In this document: piece after piece, positions 42,001-52,453 of the stretch
How positions within the stretch are numbered: position 1 is the first letter of the stretch
Layout of the letters: the number at the start of each line of letters is the position of its first letter
NCBI GenBank assembly: GCA_947095535.1
Contig: OX352773.1
Span: forward strand, 109,251,950-109,315,949
Source: Poecilobothrus nobilitatus
Lineage: Eukaryota > Arthropoda > Insecta > Diptera > Dolichopodidae
Direction: 5' to 3'
DNA length: 64,000 nucleotides
Position numbers and translations under genes: made by a program
The notes under the pieces: generated by a model
The model's input: the letters and a program-made list of their open reading frames with translations, nothing else
What the model was told of the DNA's origin: nothing
The model's database searches: none

Positions 42001-42959
42001 AAAGTTACAAGTTACTAGTTAGTTACTGGTAACTAGATACTTACTTACGTACTTTTATTTTTGTTTTAACTCTATCAGTATTCAATTTTAAATTGTTTGA
42101 AAGAGTCAATAACCAGTTTTTACAATTTATTTTGCACAAGGTAAACGGAAACTAAAAGAATGTAAATTATTTTTAAAGTTCATGTGTATTTATATACAGA
42201 TTATTTCGCAACTTTAAATAGGTAATCTTGTTAAAAATAAATATGAACTTTATTTTGTACTTCTTATTTAAGTCTTGTTTTTATTTTTATTATTTTGCAT
42301 CTTCATATTCAAAAGTAGGTATACGTACATATATAAATATTTTTTAATCCAATAATAAAATCAAGTTTTTCATTTCTTTTATATATAGTTTTACCTATAT
42401 TTTATTAGGCCTACGAATTTGCGCAATAAAAAAAATTGATTTGACTTGAAATTTTATTACTTGTATTTTAATCCTATTACAAAGGATGATATTATATGAT
42501 ATCCTATTACAAAGTTCCAATGGAAATCCTAAAAATCCTAAATTTGTTCAGTTCATTAACCTTGCCTGACAACTTCTACAGTACAAAAAACCTTCACTTT
42601 CACCTTAAACTTATAAGTTAAAAACCCACGCTTATAACGTAGCTTAAAACCTAAACTAAAACAATCAAGATAAGTTTTTGACCTAGTGACCAAGAATGAC
42701 CTACATAAAACCCATCAATAATGGTCGTGCGATATGGGGTAGGTGTGATCGTTGAATCTAGGATAGATACGGTAAGATTTTTTCACATGGCGAAGTTCCT
42801 CTTTACCTACTCACACAATACTATTAATTCTGATTTATTTATATCAAATCGAAACTTGTTTTGCAATTTTTATGGATTAATAGGAATATTAATATTTAAA
42901 ATAAAATAAAATAAAACAACAAAAACATTTCCAATATTTATAGTAATCAAAAAACAAAC
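42001..42959. other. AT-rich sequence within the Nmdar2-like gene or downstream of it
   Basis: Intron or 3' flank of the receptor gene (minus strand donor-like GTTTGT begins at 42959). I looked for the next exon and found only a doubtful one (42812-42720). No element ends recognised. A direct repeat TATCCTATTACAAAG occurs at about 42472 and 42501. Confidence 0.4.
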
Positions 42960-43246
42960 CCTTTTAATGCTTTTCTGGAATAAACTTGCGATTTGTCCTT
43001 GCCTTAATGTATGTACTAGTTCTCTAGCAGCATGATGTGGTGAAACCAATTCAACACAATTTATGAAACGGTATAATTTTTGACTAAAAAACATTATGTT
43101 TCTACTTCGCCACACCGAACCTTTAGGTTTAAGTCGGAGAATTGGTAGAGAATATTTGAAAAATAAATGTTCAAATATCAATATTAGAACTCCTAAGATA
43201 ACTCCTAGCCCAAGTAGAAGAAATACGCCAGCTACAGCTTCAACAC
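42960..43246 (-). CDS. Nmdar2: Nmdar2-like exon with M4 helix and cytoplasmic tail start
   Basis: Acceptor TTTGTATTTTAG precedes the exon at 43247-43258 (minus strand). The exon starts with the two bases completing a Gly codon begun in the previous exon (PL-G-VEAVAG). It ends at 42960 before a donor-like GTTTGT after LFQKSIKR. It is 287 bp, phase 1 in, phase 0 out. The reverse strand is also open (43096-43299), but only the minus reading has family similarity. The donor is not the strongest consensus (AGG|GTTTGT), so the 3' edge is less sure than the 5' edge. Confidence 0.85.
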
Positions 43247-46200
43247 CTAAAATACAAAGATTTAAAATAAATTCATTTCGAAAAATAATGAAGAAATAAA
43301 TAAACAAAATAAATAAAAATAAAAAAATTAATTTATTAAACAATTTCATATGGATAGAAATTTATGATTAATAAGGTTTAATAATAATTAATTATTTCAG
43401 CATAACAAAATGATACTAGTAATAATTGAGGCATGTACTAAAATCCAATATAAATCTAGTAGACCGACTTACTGGCTCAGATTAAACAGCTTTTGCCACA
43501 TTATATTTGGGCTACAATAAAATCGTGAATCAGTTCTATTGCGCAGTCACGTCATAGCAACGTTATACCTAAAACGTAAAAGTGTTGTTCTTAACTAACG
43601 GAAACCACTCGAATAATTTATTTTCATCTTATTGTGGCCGAATAACATTAAAAAATTTTGATTTTTAGTTGTTCGAACTAATTATTTTATGCAGCAGATT
43701 ATTTTGGATAAGATATATAAGATAAGATATTCAAGATACATATTATAAGATATATAAGATAAGATATTCAAGATACATATTATAAGATATATAAGATAAG
43801 ATATTCACCTACGTCGAAGTAAGAATTTTTTAAAAGATTATTGTTCATTGACCTAAATTATTTTAGTAGCCGAGTTCAAATTTTTCCGGGAGCCTTTTAA
43901 AAGTTTATTTTAACAACTTTTAGAAAAATCTAATTTATTTTTCTCGAAAAAACTACTCATTTTTATTTTTAAAATTGTAGTGTTTACGTAACGGTCAAAC
44001 GGTAGTGAAAATAAATTAAAAGTAAAAAAATAAAATATTGGAATATAAACTTTGATTATTTAGTAAATTTAAAAGTTCAATGTGATTTATATTTTTATAA
44101 ACATAGCTGAAGTAGTCTAATTATAACGGTGACGACGTTTAAATTTTTTAAACCATTTATTTTGAGCCAAGCATTTTCAATGTGATCAATTAATTCCTCC
44201 CTTCCAAGTATATATCATACCGTTTCCTTTCAAAAATTCCCATAAGTAGTAATACATTGTTGTTAAGTTTGGGAATCTCGGCGAACATAATATTAACCCA
44301 TCAGTTGGAAGCACCGTTTGGACTGAACTGGAATAAATACTGATGCACTGAAGGTATTGCCACGAATTACATCTGGTAACGCCTAATTTTCTAGCAGTGC
44401 ATCGTGTGCAGAAGTTTATTCTTGTGCAAACAAAAGAAAAATACTCTCATAAATATTTGCATTGTGAGCCCTTCCAAACACTTCTTCACTTAACTAATTT
44501 CGATTAGTTTTTCTAGAAAATGTTCAACTACTTTGTTTTTTTTTTACGAGGGAAGGAAACTTTAGGATGGGCAGTTTAATACATAATAATATAATCTTGG
44601 TTTTGGGGAAAAGGATGAGCGAAGTATTTCTAAAGAAATTGGATTTCGGATAATTGGAATTATAGAGGATGAGGGGAAAAATTTGGATAGTTATTTTGAA
44701 GAAGGATATTAATGTTCTTCTTGAATTTGGTTATTTCGTACACAAATGAATTTCCAACTTTTGGGAACACATGTACAGGCATTAGGTTCCATAAACGCGA
44801 CGTGCGTATAACAAACGAAAGTCCGAATGCTGTGTTGCGCCATCTTGACAGTTCGACAGTGTATGGGTGAGCATCCGTTGCACTCATCGTTGCACGTTGG
44901 AAAACTTTGAGTGGAGGCATCAATTGTTTTATTTCTTTGGAACAGGTGTCCACCCCTACAAGGTACCTATAAAAAGGGTTAATGACCCAACGACGATGGC
45001 AAAGTCGAGTGAGCGTTGAGGTAACACTGGGGTTACCAATAAGGCGAATAGCTCCGTTTTGCACTTTGTCGAGATAATCCAGCGCTGTTTGGGGAGCTTC
45101 AGCCCAAATATGTGCATTACAGTCCATTGTCGGCCTAATGTACATTTTATAGATGTTGAGAAGATCGGAAGGAGAAAATTAAGCTTTAAAGCGGTACAAA
45201 AAACCCAGACATTTAGAAGTATTTTTAGCTATACCAAAAATATGATTTGACCAAGTCAATTTTTGATTTAACTCGATGCCCAGATGGTTTAAATCTGTTG
45301 AGTACTTTCAAAAGCTTCTGGTTTACTATTTTCTCCATTACTTTGGAAAGAACCGAGGTTATAGCAATAGAATGGTAGTTAAAAATGGATCGTTTTTATT
45401 ACCTTTTTTTTTGGAATTGGGAAAACATACGCAACATTCCATCGGGTAGGATGAATACCCCAAGTAAAAGAGAAATGGAAAAGGTTTCGTAGAGGTTTTG
45501 AAATACTTGAATAGATATTTTTAAGAACCATGGTAGTGATACCATCTGGACCGGCTGATTTTTTTGTATCAATATTCTTCAAGATTTTCATCCCTGCTCT
45601 CGTTCTAAAGTAAATTTTACCGAAGAAGTAGTCAACATTAGGAACAAATTGTGGCTTTAAAGTTGACTGAGGCAGTGTCGAGTTGAAAGAAAACTGCATC
45701 CCAAAGAAGCTTGCTTTCTATTTCGAATCTAATACAATTCTGTTGTTAATATAAACAAGCGGAGGAAAAGAAGACCGCAAACGTCCTCTTTTAAACTTTT
45801 TGCAAATGTCGAAAAGGATTTGCTATTCTTAGGAAGCAAATAAGTGGATAAGTTTGCGTTTCAACCGTAGCTATTTCTCAAATCGTTTTGATTCATATGG
45901 TGAAATTGGTATAAACCTACATAATAGTACAGATAGCACTGCCAGTGCTAGTGCTTAATTTATTGAAGCAAAACGTAAACATAATGTCTATATATTGATC
46001 TCCGGAAACTAGTATTCGTGAATTTATAGAAAAAAATTAATGAATGGACTAGTAGGTTTAATTATACCTTAATTCTTGGTGATTTAAATATTAATTTATT
46101 GAACCCAAATAACCGCGATGTTAAAACCTACACTAATAATTTGCTTAGTAAAGGATATTTTATTTATAACGAAATATCTGAGCGATTCGCTACCTGTAAA

Positions 46201-49200
46201 GGAAAAACTTCGATAATAGATAATTTTATCACAGATTTAGTGAGGTATAGTTTTAGTATTTTAGTATTTTTTCCATATACTAAATACAACTTTGTCAGAT
46301 CATCAAATGTTTCTGATTAGCTTTGACTGCAAGCTTAGTAAAACTCACAAATTAAATTCAAAACAGTGTTAAATTATGAAAAAATATATAACAATATAAA
46401 ATGGTCTAACTTAATAGCCGAACGATTCTCACGCTTCTGATCTGTATGATAAAAGCAAATATGAAGTAAGAAATTTAATCAGACAAGCAAAATTCAGTTT
46501 TTATTCGAATCAAATCACACGAAATCCAAGCAATGTGAAGATTCTTTGGAATTTCTATAAAAAAATTATGTTTAATATTGATGAGTCGAACTCTAATTTA
46601 CAAATCAGGGTTCTTGACTATGACAACAAAATTGTAGATAATGATCATGATATTGCCAAAACTGTTAATAATTATTTCAATAATATAACCAATGAATTAG
46701 AAATTAATAAAACTCAAATTAGTCAAGAATTTTTCAGTGGTTTTTCATATACTATTCAATCGCCTTTTCACCTACATAGTACAGATATTCAAGAAGTTAC
46801 TGACGTTATATCACAATTACGACCAAATGCTGCTACCGGAGTTGACAATATATCAATTAAATTTATTAAAAAATTCACAGTAAAATTGACCCCAATTTTA
46901 GTTAAGTTTGTAAATCTGGCTTTCGTTACCTCAATGTTTCCCCAATCTTTAAAAATAGCAAAAGTAACTCCAATATTTAAAAGTGGCAGAACCGATAATT
47001 GCTCTAATTGTCGCCCTATTTCGATCTTACCAGCTTTTTCCAAAATATTCGAAATCATTATAAGAAACAGACTACACAATTTTCTATATATTAATCCAAT
47101 TTTAGCTAAAGAGCAGTTCGGTTTTGAGAAATATTCGAATACCACTGCTGCATGCCTCAACTTAACTGACTTTATTTCTAAAGGCATTGATAACCAAAAA
47201 TATGTAGCTTATGTTTTTTTGGATATTCAGAAAGCGTTTGACTGTGTCGACCACGACATTTTGCTATTGAAATTGTCTAAACTAAATCTAAATCAAAATC
47301 AATTAAATTTCTTTAAAAGCACATCCGCTATTACTAAAAAAAAAATCAATGGGTAAATCATCGTCTATTACTAAACTTTCAAAAAACTAAAGTAATATTC
47401 TTTGATAATAAAAAGTATAACGACACTACCATTTCCTACGGCAGCCATACTATTGATTCTGTAAAATCTTTCAACTACTTGGGGTTGATCATAGATATTA
47501 AGTTGAAATAGTTCGAGCATATTGATCATGTAGCTAGGAGAATTAGCCCTTACATTTTTATCCGCAAACGGCTTCGTAACTGTTTATCCAAATCCGCTTT
47601 GTTTTTCATTCAATGTTCTTATATTTTATCTAATATAATTTACCTAAATCCTATCTGGACCAATATCTCAGCTTTTATGCTCAGTAAATTAGATATTCTT
47701 TTAAAAAATATCGATTAAAGTTATACACAAATATCCATTACTGTTTCCCACTAGCATGTTATATTCCCAATAATTTTTGCGAGCGTGAAATATATATCCT
47801 ATCGTATAAGATTACTAATAACTTAATTAAACACAATTTCATTTTGAATAGGATGATAGATATTCATACTCATAATACGAGGAATAAGACAAATTTCTAC
47901 CATCTCTCTTTAAATCTAGCAAGCAGAAAAATAAATGTTTATACATTTGCTTGAAAAAGTTTAATGAATTGCCTAGTTATTTGAAAGAGGTCGACAGTAT
48001 TTCAAAATTTAAAAAATTAATTTTAGAATTTATACTTTCTAAAACCGAAAATAGAACTTGAAGTCTATCTTAAAATACACAATATATTAATACAACGATA
48101 ATAACTGAAAGTTATGAGCTTAGATTAAAAAAAATTAAAAAAAAATAAAAAATTAATACTTATGAAAGATATAAACTTGTAATTATATAAATAATAATTG
48201 ATTATACGTGGACATTATAGTTAATAACTTCAATTTTTATAACTAGCAAATTTTTGTTGGAATGTTTAGGTATAAGGAGAAAATAATATTCTTTTATTAT
48301 TTTTGTTTGTTAAAAAATAATTAGACCAGACAGCCAATACAGGCTAAGATCGTTATAGCAATCAATTTAATTTTTAAAAAAAATTCTATTTATGTTTAAA
48401 TTAATTTCTGTTTGAATTTAATTTATTAAAATTAATTAATTTATTGTATATCCTTATACTTTACTATAATAGTTTATACCTATTTAGTTTTTAAGCAAAT
48501 TTGAATGAATTAATAATAAAGAAAAAAAAAAATTTTAGGTTGAATAAGAATTGTTGCCTGTTGATAAATCTCTTGCATCTGCTCCGAACCCCTATATAGT
48601 TTGCCCTGGGAGCCTCCGACCTATTTCTCTGGTACAGTTTACAAGCCTCCTTTATTTTAAGAATGGTTTAGCTGTAAATGCGATTAAACCAAGATTTGGA
48701 CTTCCGATTAATAGTTCTCATGAAGCGAGGAATAAATAACCTCATTCCAAGTAAAATTGTTCCACAAATCGCATTTGTAGCAAAGTCGACATTCTTATCG
48801 TGGAAGCACAATGACCAATCAAAGGATCTGGAAAATTTTTTGAGACCATCCCAGTTCGCATGTCTATAGCGCTATATTAATTTTCTGGGAGGAGTCCTTT
48901 GACTGGTAATTAGGCCTACCCGAAAACTTGTTTAAATCAAACAAAAGCCACCCAGGGGGCAACCAACTGAAACCAATTATTTTTCATGGTGTGTGGTCAG
49001 GAACAGATCCAATAGATGGATTTCTTGATCAGCACGGTCCGGGATTCTAGTGGGATTGTTAACAAGTTGAGAAAGATGGAACAGAAATGAGAATAGTTCA
49101 ACCTGTTTCCTAATTGAGTTTTGACTCAGGGAAGTGTTGCTAGAAAAATGAAACCATTCTTTATTATGTATATTGAAATCACCCGCCAGAACACTTTCAG

Positions 49201-51868
49201 TTTCTGGAGATAAATCCAAAATTTCATTTTTCTGGTTTGAGATTTTCAATTTCCAGAACAGTTTCCTATTCACTTGAGTTGGGTGATCTGTATAAGAAAC
49301 AGAAATGTATGACCTGCTTCCCAACAAGGATTTTTACAACAACATAGTGGAAGGTTGAGCTAGAACATTTGAATTTATTAAGAGTGTTGAAAGATACGTC
49401 ATTTTTAATATAGATGGCGATACCTCTTTTAGGCACGAAATATCAAACGAGTGTGTAGCCAGTAATATTAAAATCATCATTCTCGAGATCAACTTGAGTT
49501 TCACAAAGGGCAAGAATTTCTGGTTTGCTGGAATTTAAATGGCAAGCGACGGCATTGAAATTCGTCTGTAAACTGCGTATGTTGCAGAAATCTACATTAA
49601 AATTGCTAATTTTGTAAAATTTTAAAATGAATAAAGGTAAAAATCAACAATTTAAAATTTAAGATTAAATAGAAAAATAAAATATTAAATTAAAATTTAG
49701 ATTAATAAAAATAAGAAAAAATAAAAATTATACGTATACGATATGAATACCGCGAGCTTGACAACAATTTGTTTATTTATAAATTAAATTAAATTAAATT
49801 TTAATTTTAATGTTTGCCTTGAATGTGTAAATGATTTTCAAAAACGTTCAACAGTTTTTAGCATACACTATGAAGTGACTTATTGAACGCAATTACACAC
49901 CGACACCCAAACACACCCATAAACACACCCAAAGCAAACCTTATGTGCATAACAGAAAAAAAGGGAAAAGAGTACGCTATCACAAATAAAAATTATTGTT
50001 TAATTAAGTTACTACTTACACATACTATTATAAATAATTGTAAAAAATTCTCAATAATAATAAACTCTTCTCAATATATTTTATGATAAAGTAAAAGTAA
50101 GTTGAAATAAGTAAATACCACCAGAAATTACAGATTAAAATTGTAGTTTAAGTTATGGTGGTATTAAATTATTAAGAAGAGAAGAAATTAGAACATTAAC
50201 ATCCATGAACGGGATGGAGTGAGAAGGATATTGTTTTTGCTTTGCTTACAACTAGGAGATATTAGAAAGAAAAGAACAAAAACATTTATTGTATTATAGC
50301 AATTTATTGTAAACACAGCAACCGCGCGCGTTTAATTAGACAGATTTAAAAAAAATAAAATAATTTAATCGATCTTAAATATAATAAATATGTATATCAA
50401 AAATAAAAGTGAAATTAAATTTAAAAAAAAAAGTAAAAATAAAAAATTAACCTAATAAAAACAAATTCAAAAACTAAAATAAATATAAATAAATGTGTTG
50501 ATATATAGAAGAAAAAAATAAAAAGAAAAAGTACTTATCCTAATGCCGCCATGGAAATGCAGCCAAAGTCAAAAACGTGTTTAATATTTATTTTGCACTT
50601 TCACCTCCAACTTAAAATTAAAATTTTAACAGAGTAATTAAAATTAAAAAGAAAATAAAAAGTAGATAAAAAATAAAAAAATAAAATGAATTAATTAGTT
50701 AGAAATTAAATAACTAAATTTTTAACTAGCAATAAGTAAATGATATTTTCTTAAACGATGCTGTCAAACCGACGGTCAACCGATTTATCAAAAATAAAAT
50801 TAAAAAACTTTAAAATGCCGACCATACTGTATAGGTACATTTTGAGTGGTTTTCTAAAATAATTTTCATAAAATAAACCCACTAACATATTTCATAAGGA
50901 ATAAATAAACATTTACTACAACTGCGAGACAATCTGTATAATATTTTGTTTATTTTTAGTACCTAACTGTATTTTGCTTTTATTTAGTTTTTATTAAGTT
51001 CTAGCTGTTAAATAGTAAAGAGGTGATGCAGCTGTATAATTTTTTTTGATTAAAGATAATTGAATGAATTACTACAATTTAAATTGCTAGAAAACTTAGA
51101 TACTAGCATATTAGTAAACAACAAATGTGTTAACATTTCATTCTTAAATACGAGTATACATAAGATAACTTTGCGCAGAACATTTCCACATTACTTTCCA
51201 CGATTTTAATTACAATCGAAAAAATAAATAGGTTGAAAATGTGCACTTGCAGTAAAAATTTGGGTTTGCTAAATTTAGTTTTGTTCGAGACTTAGCCTAA
51301 TACCATAAATATTAAATTATAATTTACCAAGTGGCCGTGGCATTACAATATCGTTATCCAGTTTATAGCACGGAAGTCCACCGTACCATTTTTCTGTTAA
51401 AATATCTAAATAACCATTACTGGAATATTTTGCTATCAAAGCTGATATAGAATCCTTAAGGGGAAACCTAAAATATAATACATTTTGTAAGGAATATTTT
51501 AAGGCTTTTTTGAAGTAAGTGTTTTTTCCAAATACCCTTTTTTCATTCCAATCGCATAGGCATCTTCTATATAAGGCTCTCCAACTTTCTGTAGCGAACA
51601 TTTATGATCAGTTGCTCTGTAGTAGTCTAGTATTGCTGTATCTCCTAATAGTAAATCCAGCGTTCCATTCCTAATAAAAATATAAATTCAATAAATTTTT
51701 AAATATTAGTGAAGTAAGTCAAACCTAAACTTACTTGAGGCACTGAATTCCTTGTTCAATGTTTCTAAGATAAAATTTCTTCATATGTTCCCACATATGT
51801 TGGTGGTATTCTTTCATAAAAGCTTCGGCTGCTGAAGCAGTTGGGGTTGCGATACGCTGCTCCAGGAG
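42960..51868 (-). CDS. Nmdar2: NMDA-type ionotropic glutamate receptor subunit (Nmdar2-like), four 3' exons
   Basis: Minus-strand exons 51868-51735 (134 bp), 51670-51536 (135), 51467-51328 (140) and 43246-42960 (287) join in one frame. Introns of 64 bp, 68 bp and about 8.1 kb are bounded by GT/AG. The protein reads as the S2 half of a ligand-binding domain (GTLDLLLGDTAILDYYRATD, AIGMKKGFPLKDSISALIAK, LTEKWYGGLPCYK). The fourth transmembrane helix M4 (AVAGVFLLLGLGVILGVLIL) and a conserved tail (FFSQKLYRFINCVELVSPHH, ARELVHTLRQGQIASLFQK) follow. This tail is, to my knowledge, that of insect NMDA receptor subunit 2, a postsynaptic glutamate-gated Ca channel. No stop or shift lies inside the exons. 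Upstream exons (S1, M1-M3) and the final tail exon are not in view. Confidence 0.8.
43712..43807. repeat. 37-bp tandem repeat, 2.6 copies
   Basis: GATATATAAGATAAGATATT starts at 43712, 43749 and 43786. The copies are identical over the overlap. It lies in the region downstream (minus sense, intron side) between the M4 exon and D2. Confidence 0.9.
43808..44534. other. Intron sequence of the Nmdar2-like gene
   Basis: Between the M4 exon and D2. GC content rises at 44190-44420, but no exon or element was recognised in either strand. Confidence 0.4.
44660..45865 (-). pseudogene. D2 ORF, linker to C-terminus with RT core deleted
   Basis: 45699-45380 reads FSFNSTLPQSTLKP and KKSAGPDGITTMVLKNIYSS, then VMEKIVNQKLLK (45345-45310), where it jumps to the ILGIELNQKLTWSNHIFGIA block (45300-45240). 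45145-44660 is an open C-terminal domain (YIRPTMDCNAHIWAEAPQTA to LLQNNYPNFSPHPL). At 45465-45450 it has a Trp codon at the place of the D1 stop 11011. Without the palm domain it is inactive. Confidence 0.8.
45866..48532 (+). mobile_element. Non-LTR element H nested in D2
   Basis: D2 breaks between CAAC (45865) and TTTTAGGTTG (48533), which are adjacent in D1 (10589-10600). The insert has endonuclease-end, RT and C-terminal blocks in the plus strand and an A-run at 48522-48532 after AATTAATAATAAAG. It is 5'-truncated. No target duplication is visible beyond one or two bases, as in other CR1-like insertions here. Confidence 0.78.
46040..48060 (+). pseudogene. H: endonuclease end and reverse transcriptase with palm deletion
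   Basis: LGDLNINLLNPNNRDVKTY (46076-46130, the GDFN-equivalent) and IIDNFITDLV. After a break the open stretch 46535-47356 has LRPNAATGVDNISIKFIKKF, FPQSLKIAKVTPIFKSG and CRPISILPAFSKIFEIIIRN. KEQFGFEKYSNTTAACLNLT and YVFLDIQKAFDCVDHDILLL (motif A, Asp intact) follow. At about 47320 it jumps past motif B and ADD to NFQKTKVIFFDNKKYND (47378-47420). The thumb SFNYLGLIIDIKL (47470-47510) and the end KKFNELPSYLKEVDSISKFK (47957-48010) follow. The deletion of the catalytic loop makes it inactive. Confidence 0.75.
48533..49560 (-). pseudogene. D2 ORF, endonuclease part
   Basis: Minus strand: a frame with the CNIRSLQTNFNAV-type start near 49590-49550, IAIYIKNDVSFNTLN near 49420-49380, and 49327-48977. 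The last has VLAGDFNIHNKEWFHFSSNT and NPTRIPDRADQEIHLLDLFL, then the linker with NAICGTILLGM-like sequence (48775-48690). Compared with D1 it has frame breaks near 49330, 48976 and 48840. The catalytic GDFN is kept; the SDH region is eroded. Confidence 0.75.
49816..51316. other. Intron sequence of the Nmdar2-like gene, AT-rich
   Basis: Includes an ACACCC-rich low-complexity stretch (49892-49935) and A-rich tracts. No exon or element recognised. Confidence 0.45.
51328..51868 (-). CDS. Nmdar2: Nmdar2-like exons of the ligand-binding domain (three exons, two short introns)
   Basis: Exon 51868-51735 follows acceptor CTTTATTTAG and ends CTCAA|GTAAGT. The 64-bp intron (51734-51671) ends TATTAG. 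Exon 51670-51536 ends GG|GTATTT. The 68-bp intron (51535-51468) ends ATATTTTAG. Exon 51467-51328 ends CTTG|GTAAAT. Spliced, the frame has no stop. Unspliced, a 94-codon open frame (51601-51317) crosses the second intron and hides it. Cys in DHKCS and in GLPCY are the usual disulphide pair of the S2 lobe, and the Asp in GDTAIL is at the position of the ligand-contacting acidic residue. Confidence 0.85.
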
Positions 51869-52453
51869 CTAAATAAAGGTATCTCTATTACTCAAATTTT
51901 ATTTTATGTAATTTTCAAAATTTTCAAAAAAAAAATAATTAAGAAACGTTTATTTTATTTTAAGTACAATAAGGAGTTCAAAATTTAATCTTGTCATTCA
52001 GCTTCAGGAGTTTAGTAAAAATACACATCTCTTATTCAATGCGTGATACTAAACATTTTTAATTATTCAAAAAATTCAGTAAAATTACTACGTTTGAGAA
52101 CATTCTTTTCTAAACTCCAGCTTTTTCAACAGTAAGTAGTTTAATAATAAATTAAAACATATATATAAATGTAATAATACTAATAAAAATATGTTATTCC
52201 TTAATTCATTAATACCCCTAATCTATTTCTTCATTATTTGCATACAGATTCCAGCAATTGTGTTATAGAAGGTAAAACGAGAACTTATTTACAATTTCTG
52301 ATACAAAAATGGGCTTACCATTTTTACAAATAACATTAGAGCGGCAAAAATATATTTATTTTTTGGGAAACGCGAAGCGGTTTTGTGAAGAAAATATAGT
52401 AAATAAATTTTTCTTGATTGATTTGTAGTATAAAAGAAAAACATGTGGTCAAA

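Larger units (their letters stand above)
44535..49815 (-). mobile_element. Non-LTR element D2, inside the Nmdar2-like intron, split by element H
   Basis: Reverse-oriented copy of D1: 5' end with AT-repeat and GAATACCGCGAGCTTG leader (49815-49740), endonuclease (49560-48533), RT pieces (45865-45190), C-terminus (45145-44660), 3' UTR and poly(T) at 44537-44546. An internal deletion at about 45306 removes some 640 bp between KLLK and STDLNI, including RT motifs A, B and ADD. The 3' UTR is also shortened. Same strand as the host gene. Element H (45866-48532) sits in the linker. No target duplication recognised. Confidence 0.85.

Noticed and set aside
42720..42815. Terminal exon of the receptor (minus strand)
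   Set aside because: A TAG acceptor is present, but the reading has no similarity to the known tail and ends after a few codons in the required phase.
43096..43299. Plus-strand 67-codon frame rich in Ser/Thr/Pro and basic residues
   Set aside because: It is the exact antisense of the NMDA receptor M4 exon. The minus-strand reading has family motifs and splice sites.
51317..51601. Continuous 94-codon minus-strand frame as one exon
   Set aside because: The protein makes sense only if 51535-51468 is removed as an intron; the frame is open through the intron by chance and the upstream part is then in the wrong frame.
52270..52400. Possible further receptor exon (M3 region) before a GTAAGC donor on the minus strand
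   Set aside because: The open part is short and lacks the conserved SYTANLAAF-type motif expected there.
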